From positions 1-42,781 of the forward strand of contig CACZEU010000005.1 of the NCBI GenBank assembly GCA_902780175.1: a stretch of DNA of 42,781 bases. The letters are read 5' to 3'. Positions 16,101 to 23,075 of this stretch are shown here, piece after piece; position 1 is the first letter of the stretch, and the number at the start of each line of letters is the position of its first letter. The notes under the pieces are model-generated. The model was not told the origin of the DNA, did no database searches, and worked only from the letters and a program-made list of their open reading frames with translations. The position numbers and the translations under genes are program-made. The stretch is from an uncultured Bacteroidia bacterium. GTDB lineage: Bacteria; Bacteroidota; Bacteroidia; Bacteroidales; UBA932.

Positions 16101-17057
16101 GCCAAGGACTCCAAAACGGTCGTAATTACGCCAAAATCAGTGGAAATCCTGGCTCTCGCGGGAGCGTTCGACTCCTTCGGCTACAAGAGGTCGCAGTTCT
16201 TCGCCCTCTGCAACACCGGCGAGCGCTTCATCGACGCCCTCATCCGCTATATGGAACTCTACAAGAACGACAAGATGGACAACAGCCTGTCGCTCTTCGG
16301 CGAGGTGGAGGAAATGAAACCCCAGCGCCCCGAACTCCCTCCGGCACCGGAAGAAGAGAATACACTGAGCCTTCTCCAGGAAGAAAAGAACTTCGTGGGA
16401 ATGTACCTGAGCGCCCACCCGCTCGACCGCTATTCCTTTGAAATAGACAACTTTACCAATCTGCCCATCGGCCGCCTCGCCGACAAGATCCAGGAGTGCG
16501 AGAAAGACGGCAAGAAGTTCCCCTGCTCGCTCGCCGGCATAGTGACGGACGTCAAGGCCATAACCACCAGGACCGGCTCCCCCGGCGCGCGCGTCACGGT
16601 AGAGGACTACAGCGGCCACTACGAATTCGCCCTGTTCGGCAAAGACTACGAGGCCTATATGGCATATATGCGGCCCCACGAATACCTGTACATCCAGGGC
16701 GAAATCGACGAGCGCTTCTTCATCAAGCCGGAAGAGCGCGCCCAGGGCAAGACTGCACCTTATGTACTGAAAATCAAGAAGGTGCTGCTTCTTGGCAACG
16801 TCGCCGACACCTTCGTATCAGGTTTAACGGTCGATATAGACACGTCTCTGCTCGGCCCGGATTTCCGCCGCCGGTTCAAAGGCATACTGAAGGATTTTGC
16901 CGGCAAGACTCCCCTCTCCGTCGCCCTCCACGACTCCCCCACCGGCTACAACCTGGAATTCCACTCCAAGAAATTCGCCGTCAACGTAAGCAGCGAACTC
17001 ATCGGCCGGCTCAAGATGCTCGGCCTGCAGTATTCCGTACAGAAGAAGGCTGCCTGA
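13179..17057 (+). CDS. dnaE: DNA polymerase III alpha subunit
   Basis: The replicative polymerase, 1292 residues from the ATG at 13179 (MPFVHLHLHTQYS). The N-terminal PHP domain shows VHLHLHTQYSILDG and ITDHGNMYG. The polymerase core has PGRGSAAGSVVAYCLGIT and catalytic aspartates D462, D464 and D466 in PDIDVDFEN. FNKSHATCYAWVSYQT and YRPGPMDYIPDF are typical DnaE motifs. The C-terminal OB domain is near residues 1125-1200 (LAGIVTDVKAITTRTG). Upstream in-frame codons from 13131 cross the promoter and are not counted. It is a single-gene unit. Confidence 0.97.
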   Translation: MPFVHLHLHTQYSILDGLTDIKKLFARARELGMPALAITDHGNMYGVKEFLKWAYDKSNKAPDGSLIVKPIIGCEVYVTRHYDNKLKDNDHKDYYHLILLAKNYNGYKNLVKIVSAGFIDGFYRKPRVTHEIIEKYHQDLMCSSACLAGEISKNLMAGNYEGAKEAAEWHRKVFGDDYYLEVMLHKTEVQGIPQESYNKIYEVYRQQSLVNEGIFRLAEETGIKVVATNDVHFLNREDGPVHDRLICLTTNANISDPGRLRYTQQEFLKSEEEMAALFPEHPEALANTLEVAAKAEAYSIDRPHVLPKFEIDPRFMSSIDTKLEQYKSIIDEGRYSITKDKATGREVREYRGDAFCHSVAYLCELCYRGAHARYGESLTDEQQERIEFELKTICKMGFPDYFLIVQDYIAASRKHGYLVGPGRGSAAGSVVAYCLGITNLDPIKYNLLFERFLNPDRISMPDIDVDFENLLDAHDYVENTYGSDHVSRVITFGTMAAKSAIKDVARISEVSIDESNRLTKMIPDRLSEKMEKKYPFNPKLDELKPGFKVVEEEIEIDGVKQKRTFQKGMEDVDVKITLANCYRLVPELRNELENGPDINKEVLEYAQRLEGSIRQVGVHACATIIGRGNLTDYIPICLSKDKETGKDVWTSQYDGHYIEDVGMLKMDFLGLITLSIIHETLRNIKQRHGIDIDIEAIPIDDRETLELYGRGDTTVVFQFESEGMKSWLQRLRPERFEDLIAMNALYRPGPMDYIPDFVARKQGVQKIEYDLPEMEEYLAETYGITVYQEQVMLLSRKLASFTKGEADRLRKAMGKKKIDEMMVLKDKFMSQGQANGHPEKVLDKIWKDWEKFAQYAFNKSHATCYAWVSYQTGWLKCHYTAEFLAANLSCNLGNMDEIKKIMADCKLHGIKVLSPDVNESVAGFTVNRDGNIRFGLGGLKNFGTNVVDAILAERAENGTFADIYEFVERMATRSAKDSKTVVITPKSVEILALAGAFDSFGYKRSQFFALCNTGERFIDALIRYMELYKNDKMDNSLSLFGEVEEMKPQRPELPPAPEEENTLSLLQEEKNFVGMYLSAHPLDRYSFEIDNFTNLPIGRLADKIQECEKDGKKFPCSLAGIVTDVKAITTRTGSPGARVTVEDYSGHYEFALFGKDYEAYMAYMRPHEYLYIQGEIDERFFIKPEERAQGKTAPYVLKIKKVLLLGNVADTFVSGLTVDIDTSLLGPDFRRRFKGILKDFAGKTPLSVALHDSPTGYNLEFHSKKFAVNVSSELIGRLKMLGLQYSVQKKAA

Positions 17058-17202
17058 GCGCCCCGCAGCCCGATAAGAACACCTGCGTATCACAACTCAT
17101 CCGACACGAAATTTCAGAATAGTTACCAAACAGTTCTGAGTGAGACCCTTTTCGGCATAAGCATCATTGTTAAACATAGGTACAAATACATCTATTATCT
17201 TC

Positions 17203-17244
17203 CGAAAAAACAAGCCCCATAGCAAATAAATGATGCTCTGGGGC
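17203..17244 (-). terminator. Terminator of the C10 protease operon
   Basis: On the minus strand GCCCCAGAGCA (17244-17234) pairs with TGCTATGGGGC (17224-17214) with one mismatch, then TTG and a T-run at about 17210-17204. The 252-bp gap 17058-17309 holds nothing else that I recognise. Confidence 0.75.
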
Positions 17245-17309
17245 CGGTAATTTGACGATTTGCTCAAACCACGTTATAAAAGGGTGGTATTATCGGATAC
17301 TAAAGGATT

Positions 17310-17732
17310 TCACTCCATTTCTTGGTTGATTGTAACAACCTCTCCATACCCGCCCATCATAGCGTATACCTTACATGAGCGCATTGATCCTGTCTTGTTC
17401 TTGGAAACAGATATCGTCATAGAGTTTGAGCCTGTACTACAATTGTTTATAATTGTGCACCATTCGCATGACAGAGTCCCATCTGCCCCATCAAAGTCTT
17501 GGTAAAGAACTTCATTATCCGGGCCATATGATGTTAACTGTTCTAGATCAAAACCACTTTTTAATGCTGGTACTGTTTTTTCCCCGCCAGCGGAATCAAA
17601 GCTAATGACACTTTCTGAAAAGCCAATCCAGTTTTTATTATTAACTACTTTCTGACACGAAACGAATGAGATACTAATCGCAATTGTCATTAAGAGAATA
17701 GATGTAATTTTTAATAAAGGTTTCATAGCCAT
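17310..17732 (-). CDS. BACON-like lipoprotein next to the C10 protease
   Basis: About 140 residues with a lipoprotein signal (hydrophobic stretch ending SISFVSC). The mature part has SVISFDSAGGEKTV and ends GYGEVVTINQE, as in BACON-type all-beta domains. The start is either ATG 17732 or ATG 17726; the second gives the more typical MKPLL signal. It lies one base after the protease stop, so the two are co-transcribed. In Bacteroides fragilis, C10 proteases have small inhibitors encoded beside them. An inhibitor or partner role is therefore plausible but not shown by sequence. Base composition is AT-rich like the protease. Confidence 0.65.
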   Translation of the reverse strand: MAMKPLLKITSILLMTIAISISFVSCQKVVNNKNWIGFSESVISFDSAGGEKTVPALKSGFDLEQLTSYGPDNEVLYQDFDGADGTLSCEWCTIINNCSTGSNSMTISVSKNKTGSMRSCKVYAMMGGYGEVVTINQEME

Positions 17733-17733
17733 C

Positions 17734-19017
17734 TTATAATGAATACGTTATTACTCTGAAGTTCCAATCGTAGCTGCTTCCTATCATACTACTGTTTGTC
17801 GTCCCGGGATCTATGCTATCATAACCTCTTCTGTACTGAAAATCAAAATAGTTGTGTTTAGTAAAATAGCCATCCCACAAGCCATTCCATCCCCAGTTAC
17901 AATGAAAATGACCATTCCACTCTCCGTCAATCACCCAAGCATGACCTCCACCATTGTGGAAATCAAATCCGGAAATATAAACCGGTAGTCCAGCACCAAG
18001 CATAGCAGATGCCCGACCTTGATTCGTCAAACCAAATCCTGTATACATCGTAACATTTTTGTAGTTATACGATTTAAGCGTTTTTACAACAGTGCTAGAA
18101 CTTGCCCCAGATCCATCAATTGCGTATGAAACATTGCAATAATCTTTTGAGCCCAAATGCTTAAGGAAATGTGCCACTTGGTCTTTAGCTTCTTCCGTCG
18201 CGGTATATCCAAAACGATCAGATGCAGTACAAACGGTTCCCATTGTCGCCCAAGAACAATTGACTCCATCAAATACCGGATTTGAGGGCTTTTGACAAAA
18301 CTGCATAATCTGTGCGCAGGCTAGAGGAGTACACCCCACTGGACAATGCATTCCGCTATCACTATCAACTGGGGTCAAACTATTAAACGGCGCCCCTTGT
18401 TTCCATTTTGTTGAAAGAAGCGGCTGGTTATAAGTTTGAACAATATCTTCAACAGCTTTTGTTCCATCATTGGCTTCTGGCCCATATTCAATATCTGCCA
18501 TCATTGAGGACAATAACAACGCCGGAACGAAAGTGGTGCCAATATCAACAAATGAATCATCTGTCTCCTCACAGCTTTTTGTCATTAATGCTTGACCTTC
18601 TAAATACTTCAACGCCTTAGCAAAATCATCCGCGCCGATAGAGCCATTCTCAGTAATACAATACACACGTTCTCCTAAACGGCTATCTCCAGCCAAAACT
18701 GCAAAACCGTTATTATCATCAAAATTAACAAGATACATCAGTGTATCCGGAATGTTTGGCGAAATAGTGCTGCTTTTTGTTTGTATAAAAGAAGATCTTC
18801 CAATAGGATTGACAGACGAAACAGAGTAACTCTTATTATTACTCGTTTTTGTACTAATTGACATTTCTGCAAGCATTTGATCCAAAGAAGCCATGGCTTC
18901 TGACAGGGGAATAGTTGTGCTTGACCTTTGAGGCTGAACTAAAAGACTATCCGCAGACACAGCTTCACAGGCGCAAATAGTCATCATGCAGAATAGTAGT
19001 AGTAAAGGTTTCTTCAT
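17734..19017 (-). CDS. C10-family cysteine protease (streptopain-like)
   Basis: A secreted protease of 427 residues. The signal ends LFCMMTICAC, so it may be a lipoprotein. A propeptide follows (about 30-200, with FAVLAGDSRLGERVYCITENG). The catalytic part has C229 in CPVGCTPLACAQIM, H359 in NGGGHAWVIDG and the tryptophan motif CNWGWNGLWDGYF. The ATG at 19017 is chosen because the in-frame upstream codons cross the promoter. It heads a two-gene operon with the lipoprotein. A LytTR-type repeat site lies upstream of its promoter. The gene is clearly richer in A and T than its neighbours and suggests transfer. Family relatives include B. fragilis Bfp and interpain of Prevotella. Confidence 0.88.
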   Translation of the reverse strand: MKKPLLLLFCMMTICACEAVSADSLLVQPQRSSTTIPLSEAMASLDQMLAEMSISTKTSNNKSYSVSSVNPIGRSSFIQTKSSTISPNIPDTLMYLVNFDDNNGFAVLAGDSRLGERVYCITENGSIGADDFAKALKYLEGQALMTKSCEETDDSFVDIGTTFVPALLLSSMMADIEYGPEANDGTKAVEDIVQTYNQPLLSTKWKQGAPFNSLTPVDSDSGMHCPVGCTPLACAQIMQFCQKPSNPVFDGVNCSWATMGTVCTASDRFGYTATEEAKDQVAHFLKHLGSKDYCNVSYAIDGSGASSSTVVKTLKSYNYKNVTMYTGFGLTNQGRASAMLGAGLPVYISGFDFHNGGGHAWVIDGEWNGHFHCNWGWNGLWDGYFTKHNYFDFQYRRGYDSIDPGTTNSSMIGSSYDWNFRVITYSL

Positions 19018-19072
19018 AATCTTTTTTTTTAAAAACTTGTACTTCTTTCCATCGTTACGATGAATTATAGCA

Positions 19073-19104
19073 CAAATCTGAGCAATAACAACCTTATGCA
19101 CAAA
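19073..19104 (-). promoter_or_regulatory. Promoter of the C10 protease
   Basis: On the minus strand TTTG at 19104-19101, 20 bases, then CAGATTTG at 19080-19073 (seven of eight against TAnnTTTG except the first base). The expected start near 19068 gives a leader of about 50 bases. Confidence 0.5.
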
Positions 19105-19131
19105 TTAATCTTTGCGAACATTACATTTTTG

Positions 19132-19243
19132 CTCCTGAACACGTCATTTTCAAGGATGAACAAAAAAGGCCGCTCAATAGAGTAGCCCGGTGAGTTCTTT
19201 ACGCTTTGGGATGGAGATGTGTATCTGCGTAGCGCCATGCGGG
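19132..19243. repeat. 112-bp direct repeat, copy A (downstream of the ATPase gene)
   Basis: It matches 20858-20969 with six differences by my alignment. On the minus strand it holds the last 22 codons of a LytTR regulator (PHGATQIHISIPKRKE...) with its stop, followed by the 21-bp repeat site. Three of the four coding differences are silent. It begins two bases beyond the ATPase stop. Confidence 0.88.
19136..19161. promoter_or_regulatory. Candidate LytTR operator upstream of the C10 protease
   Basis: On the plus strand TGAAC at 19136 and again at 19157, 21 bp apart, with CGTCATTTTC between them. It lies about 31 bp upstream of the protease -33 box. Confidence 0.6.
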
Positions 19244-19245
19244 GC

Positions 19246-20790
19246 CTATTCCGCCATCTTCCAATCATCGATACAACGGTTCTCCGTTGAGAAACGGACG
19301 CCGATTTTGAAGAGCTTGCGAGGGTCGTCGGCGAAGCGTCGGGCGTAGCCTTTGTCTTCGATTTGCTGAAGGGCGGACTCGACAGTGTCGTTGATCTTGA
19401 TCTCGATGATATAAACAAACTCCTTTGTCTGGAGCAAGACATCTATCCGGCCATTGGAGGTGGCCTTTTCGACTTCTACATACTCTCCCATCAGCTCCAG
19501 GATGATGTACATGGCGTACTGGAAGTCTTTCTCCGACTCTCCCTGTATCTGGTAACTGGTCTTGGCAAAGAGCGCTTCCAGCCTCTGCATAAAGCCCTCG
19601 GCGTTGCCGCTGCGGATGTCGCGGGACATCCGGGAAATCAGGGCATTGGTAGATTCCGATTGAACAGGAGCATAGAAGTTAAGGAGGTAGTTCAGGAAAC
19701 CGTCTTTGACTTCTTTATTGGGGAATCCGACCTTATAGAGATTATATTCTTTGTCGTAATCCTTGATTGTCAGGTAGCCGGCCTGATAAAGGAAGGGAAC
19801 CGGATTGGCGAAAGCAGAGTCCACGTTCGTGAGAAGTGTCGAGCCCACTTCATCTCCTGAAAGGCGGGTGACATCGTAAGAGGTCTCCTTCATCATCTTG
19901 ACCAGGAAGGAAGGCGTGCCCGTCTCGAACCAGTACTCCTTGAACTCTCCGGAGTCAAATGTGTTCAACAAACTGAATGGGTTATATACTCCAACTGAAT
20001 TCTGACGGAAATGGTAACCGTCATACATTTCAGCCAACTTGGCATAGCAGGCTTCGACGGAGAGGTTATTAGCCTGCGCCAATTCGCCCACACTCTCATC
20101 AAAATACGTCTTGAGGTCTTGCTCCGAGATGCCGCAGATGTCCGTATAGCGGGCATCCATTGAGATGTCCTTGAGGTTGTTGAGGCCGCTGAAGACGCTG
20201 AGTTTGCCAATCTTGGTGACGCCGGTAAGGAAGCCGAACCTGATGCTGGCATCCTTGGTCTTCATTACGCTGTAGAAGCCTTGAAGCTGCCGCCTGAATA
20301 ACTCCGTCAGATGTTCATCGCCCAGATTGTCCACGATTGGCTTGTCATACTCATCGATGAGGATGACGGCGGGACGTCCGGTCTTTTCACAGGCAGCCTC
20401 GATGACGTTGCCGAAGCGTATTCCGGGGATATCCGAGCGGTTCTCTGCGCCGTATATCCGCTCCCACTTGGAGAGTGAATCATCAAGGACCTTTGCCAAT
20501 ACGTCGGGTTGGTCATAGGCTTTTCCACTAAAGTCCAAATGCAGCACCGGATATTGAGCCCAGTCTTTCTCCAGGCCTGCGACAGCCAGGCCGTCGAAGA
20601 GCTCCTTCCTGCCGCTGAAGTAAGCCTCCAGCGTGGAGACCAGAAGGCTCTTGCCGAAACGGCGGGGACGGCTGAGAAAGTAATAACCGCTTTGCCGGGC
20701 CAGATTGAAAATCAAATCGGTCTTGTCCACATAGACGAAACCGTCATTGCGGATTTTTGCGAAATCTTGTATGCCAATCGGATAAAGCAT
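19246..20790 (-). CDS. AAA-ATPase-like protein with PD-(D/E)XK nuclease domain (DUF1703 type)
   Basis: A 514-residue cytoplasmic protein. The P-loop lies in RPRRFGKSLLVSTLEAYF (near residues 41-56) and the Walker B in VILIDEYDKPIV. The C terminus has a PD-(D/E)XK pattern, RIDVLLQTKEFVYIIEIKI. The family is common and often multicopy in Bacteroidales; its function is unknown, with mobile-element or defence roles proposed. The ATG at 20790 (MLYPIGIQDF) is the usual family start. It has its own promoter (TACCTTTG) with a LytTR-type site upstream, and it is flanked by 112-bp direct repeats. Confidence 0.85.
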   Translation of the reverse strand: MLYPIGIQDFAKIRNDGFVYVDKTDLIFNLARQSGYYFLSRPRRFGKSLLVSTLEAYFSGRKELFDGLAVAGLEKDWAQYPVLHLDFSGKAYDQPDVLAKVLDDSLSKWERIYGAENRSDIPGIRFGNVIEAACEKTGRPAVILIDEYDKPIVDNLGDEHLTELFRRQLQGFYSVMKTKDASIRFGFLTGVTKIGKLSVFSGLNNLKDISMDARYTDICGISEQDLKTYFDESVGELAQANNLSVEACYAKLAEMYDGYHFRQNSVGVYNPFSLLNTFDSGEFKEYWFETGTPSFLVKMMKETSYDVTRLSGDEVGSTLLTNVDSAFANPVPFLYQAGYLTIKDYDKEYNLYKVGFPNKEVKDGFLNYLLNFYAPVQSESTNALISRMSRDIRSGNAEGFMQRLEALFAKTSYQIQGESEKDFQYAMYIILELMGEYVEVEKATSNGRIDVLLQTKEFVYIIEIKINDTVESALQQIEDKGYARRFADDPRKLFKIGVRFSTENRCIDDWKMAE

Positions 20791-20816
20791 TTTGCGAGCC
20801 TTTCTACCAGTATTCA

Positions 20817-20848
20817 CAAAGGTAAGCATTTTTGATTATATACACATA
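20817..20848 (-). promoter_or_regulatory. Promoter of the DUF1703 ATPase gene
   Basis: On the minus strand TACCTTTG at 20824-20817, with TATG at 20848-20845 in the -33 position. The ATG at 20790 lies 26 bases downstream of the -7 box. Confidence 0.55.
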
Positions 20849-20857
20849 CATAATTTA

Positions 20858-20969
20858 CTCCTGAACACGTCATTTTCGGGGATGAACAAAAAAGGCCGCT
20901 CAATAGAGCAGCCCGGTGAGTTCTTTACGCTTTGGGATGGAAATGTGTATCTGCGCAGCGCCGTGCGGG
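20858..20969. repeat. 112-bp direct repeat, copy B (end of the lytTR gene)
   Basis: It covers the last about 70 bases of the LytTR regulator gene and the 42 bases after it, including the operator-like repeat. Copy A is at 19132-19243. The two enclose the ATPase gene. Confidence 0.88.
20862..20887. promoter_or_regulatory. Candidate LytTR operator upstream of the ATPase gene
   Basis: TGAAC at 20862 and 20883 on the plus strand, 21 bp apart, with CGTCATTTTCGGGG between. It ends 13 bp before the -33 position of the ATPase promoter and lies just past the lytTR stop. Confidence 0.6.
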
Positions 20970-21658
20970 TCTTTGAGCACCAGGGCGCATTCCCGCTTGC
21001 CCGGGAGTTCGTCAAAAGCCTTTATCGCATCAAGAGCCACAATGAACTGGCGGTTCACGCGGGCAAAGAGTTCCGGGGAGAGTTCCGTCTCGAGCCGGGA
21101 CAGAGGGCTGTCTATGTAACCACACGTTCCATCCCTCAGGAAAACCTTCGTACCACCGACATCGGAGGTAATGTAGCTCACTTCTTCCACGGACGCCACC
21201 AGAGTCCTGCTTCCCTGCTCCAGCAGCAGGCGTCTGCGGTAATCCACTTTACGCTCCATTATGTCGCGAGACATGCTTTTCAGCATAGACGGTGTCAGGC
21301 GCGGGAACCGCTCCTCGCAACGCTTAAGGGCCTTCTCCAAATCAGACTTCTGCACCGGCTTCATCAGATAGTCTGCGCAGTTGTAATCGAATGCACGAAG
21401 GGCATATTCGTCGTAGCCCGTCACAAATACTACTGCGGCCTGGGTCTCAATCCTGTCGAAAATAGCAAAGGACAAGCCGTCGTCGAGCCGGATATCGGAA
21501 AGGATGATGTCAATATCCTTGTGTTCGGCAAGGAATCGCAACGACGCTTCGATGCTTGTCGTACATCCGGCGAGCTCCCAGTCGGGACGCAACGCCTTAA
21601 GAGTGCGTTCCAGTGCCCTTGCGCTCAGGGCTTCATCTTCAATTATCAGAACTTTCAT
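20900..21658 (-). CDS. LytTR-family response regulator
   Basis: A 252-residue DNA-binding regulator. The receiver domain has the acidic pair in IIEDEA, phospho-acceptor D55 in IILSDIRLDD and K100 in YLMKPV. The LytTR DNA-binding domain covers about residues 145-252 (YITSDVGGTKVFLRDG, RVNRQFIVALDAIKAF). LytTR proteins bind two direct repeats about 21 bp apart, and three such sites are found around this gene. It overlaps the kinase gene by 20 bp. Likely targets are its own operon, the ATPase and the C10 protease. Confidence 0.92.
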   Translation of the reverse strand: MKVLIIEDEALSARALERTLKALRPDWELAGCTTSIEASLRFLAEHKDIDIILSDIRLDDGLSFAIFDRIETQAAVVFVTGYDEYALRAFDYNCADYLMKPVQKSDLEKALKRCEERFPRLTPSMLKSMSRDIMERKVDYRRRLLLEQGSRTLVASVEEVSYITSDVGGTKVFLRDGTCGYIDSPLSRLETELSPELFARVNRQFIVALDAIKAFDELPGKRECALVLKDPHGAAQIHISIPKRKELTGLLY

Positions 21659-22748
21659 AGCGGATTTCGTTTATGTCAAGCAGCGGAAGGCTTACGCGGA
21701 AGACACTGCCGTCGTTTTCTGTTTTCAGGTTCTTTCCACAGAGGAGTTCGTATCGCTCTCCAAGGTTCTTGATGCCGTGCCCGCTCTTTGCCGGAGAATC
21801 GAAGCGCGGCAGGATGTTGTTTTCTACGACAATCCGGTCCGCATCCCTGAAGATACGTATGTGCAGGCCGGCGCCTTCGCCGTGGCGGTTGTGCTTAAGC
21901 GCGTTCTCCACCAACATCTGAACAGACACCGGAACTACATAGGCCACGGTGGTCTGAAGGTCTTCGGCGATCTCGATGCTGACACCGCTGTAGCGGTATC
22001 TTATCAGGTTCAGGTACTCCTTAGTGAAGGCGAGTTCCTTCTGCAGCGGCACCACGTGCGTGCTGGAGTTCATCATCAGGTAACGATAGATGTTGGAAAG
22101 GTTCAAGGTGAAGGCCCTTGCGTCTTCCGCCTCCTCCGGAATCAGGTTATACAGCGTACTGAAACTATTGAAAACAAAGTGGTTGTCGGCCTGGAGCGCC
22201 AGGGTGTCGAGCTTGGAGCGCAGGGCATTGAGTTCGTCTTCGCGGATGCGGGCCTCGGCTTCCGATTTGGCTTCTTCCTCATCGCGGTGACGGCTGATAA
22301 GAAAAGATATCAGGCAGGCGGTGCTCAGCACGGACGTCATTGCGGAGTCCGTATAGAAAACGCGCCAGAATACCGTAGTGTTCTCCGGATACACACATCG
22401 GTAGAAAGCGGCCATGCCGAACGCACACAGGATATTGAACACGGCTACTATGAGCACCATCTCCAGCATCCGTCCGAAGCTTTTCTGATGCTTCCAGAAC
22501 AATCGCGCTACAAGTGAACAGAAGCGCAGCGAGAGCTCAATCAGGACAATCGTCTCGACAAGGTGTTCGGCAAAGTCGATACCCATCTCTTTCAGCAGCG
22601 CCCAGCCACTGAAGTTCCTGTAGTACGAGATGCTCACTATGCACCATAGGAGCCAGCTGACCGCTACCGCCAGTACAAGAATCATAAGATGCCTGCGGCG
22701 GCGCTCCTCCGGACCGGTTTTATATGTGTCGAACAGGCTGAAATACAT
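21639..22748 (-). CDS. LytS-type sensor histidine kinase
   Basis: A 369-residue membrane kinase. Hydrophobic segments at about 21-42, 61-80, 96-114 and 132-152 form a four-helix sensor without a large external domain. The dimerization/phosphoacceptor segment has H190 in LQADNHFVFNSF, where relatives have PHFLFN. The ATPase part shows LVENALKHN and GHGIKNLGERYELL. It passes phosphate to the adjoining LytTR regulator. A sensor made only of membrane helices fits a small hydrophobic or peptide signal. Confidence 0.9.
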   Translation of the reverse strand: MYFSLFDTYKTGPEERRRRHLMILVLAVAVSWLLWCIVSISYYRNFSGWALLKEMGIDFAEHLVETIVLIELSLRFCSLVARLFWKHQKSFGRMLEMVLIVAVFNILCAFGMAAFYRCVYPENTTVFWRVFYTDSAMTSVLSTACLISFLISRHRDEEEAKSEAEARIREDELNALRSKLDTLALQADNHFVFNSFSTLYNLIPEEAEDARAFTLNLSNIYRYLMMNSSTHVVPLQKELAFTKEYLNLIRYRYSGVSIEIAEDLQTTVAYVVPVSVQMLVENALKHNRHGEGAGLHIRIFRDADRIVVENNILPRFDSPAKSGHGIKNLGERYELLCGKNLKTENDGSVFRVSLPLLDINEIRYESSDN

Positions 22749-22784
22749 ATCGTGGGATTTGCGGGTGCAAGTTACTTCATTTTT

Positions 22785-22865
22785 TCAGAATGCCCAACCC
22801 TCCTGGCCGATATTGCCGACAACGGATGACAGCAGCACAATCATTGTGTAAGCTATTTTTCGCAT
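22785..22865 (-). CDS. Candidate 26-residue secreted peptide ahead of the kinase
   Basis: An ATG at 22865 opens a frame of 26 codons plus TGA. It starts MRKIAYTMIVLLSSV, basic then hydrophobic like a signal or membrane segment, and ends GNIGQEGWAF. It lies 36 bases before the kinase start and is the first frame after a good -7 box (TACATTTG). A leader or signal peptide for the two-component system is possible. It could also be a chance frame or only a leader in the mRNA. Confidence 0.35.
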   Translation of the reverse strand: MRKIAYTMIVLLSSVVGNIGQEGWAF

Positions 22866-22881
22866 TTAATAATAGTTTAAT

Positions 22882-22903
22882 GGCGCAGCAAATGTACTGC
22901 GCC
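22882..22903 (-). promoter_or_regulatory. -7 box of the two-component operon inside a palindrome
   Basis: On the minus strand the -7 element TACATTTG is at 22896-22889. It is enclosed exactly by the inverted repeat GGCGCAG (22882-22888) and CTGCGCC (22897-22903). A protein bound there, or a hairpin in the DNA, would block the promoter. Confidence 0.6.
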
Positions 22904-22930
22904 TAACTACAATCAGGAATTAAAATACCG

Positions 22931-22977
22931 TGAACCCTTCATTTTTGACGGTGAAGGCGTCATTTCTGGGGTTGAAG
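22931..22977. promoter_or_regulatory. Candidate LytTR operator of the two-component operon
   Basis: TGAA occurs at 22931, 22952 and 22973 on the plus strand, three times at exactly 21 bp, with TCATTT also repeated 21 bp apart (22939, 22960). The second and third units match the other two sites at about 19 of 25 positions. It lies about 11 bp upstream of the -33 position of the kinase promoter. Confidence 0.65.
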
Positions 22978-22993
22978 GCAAAATAGTGTTGTT

Positions 22994-23044
22994 AAGCAGG
23001 ATTTTGAACAGTTGGGCAGAATAGAGGCCATCAAGGCCCTTTTG
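22994..23044 (+). pseudogene. Relic of the 5' end of a ThiL-like gene
   Basis: The 51 bases match the first 17 codons of the ThiL-like gene at 10649 at about 39 positions. Translated, QDFEQLGRIEAIKALL answers QDFEQMGRIEAIRSLF. The ATG has become AAG, and similarity stops after GGG. No gene follows on this strand. It is a broken leftover of a duplicate or of a gene lost here. Confidence 0.6.
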
Positions 23045-23075
23045 GGGCCAGCCAGTGCGTGCAGTAGCCGAATAA

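Noticed and set aside
19246-20790. ATPase cassette as an insertion sequence
   Set aside because: No transposase or integrase and no terminal inverted repeats; the flanking repeats are gene-derived and 112 bp long, too long for target duplications.
20792-22517. Plus-strand frames across the LytS/LytTR genes
   Set aside because: They run against clear kinase and regulator motifs and have no promoter or start context.
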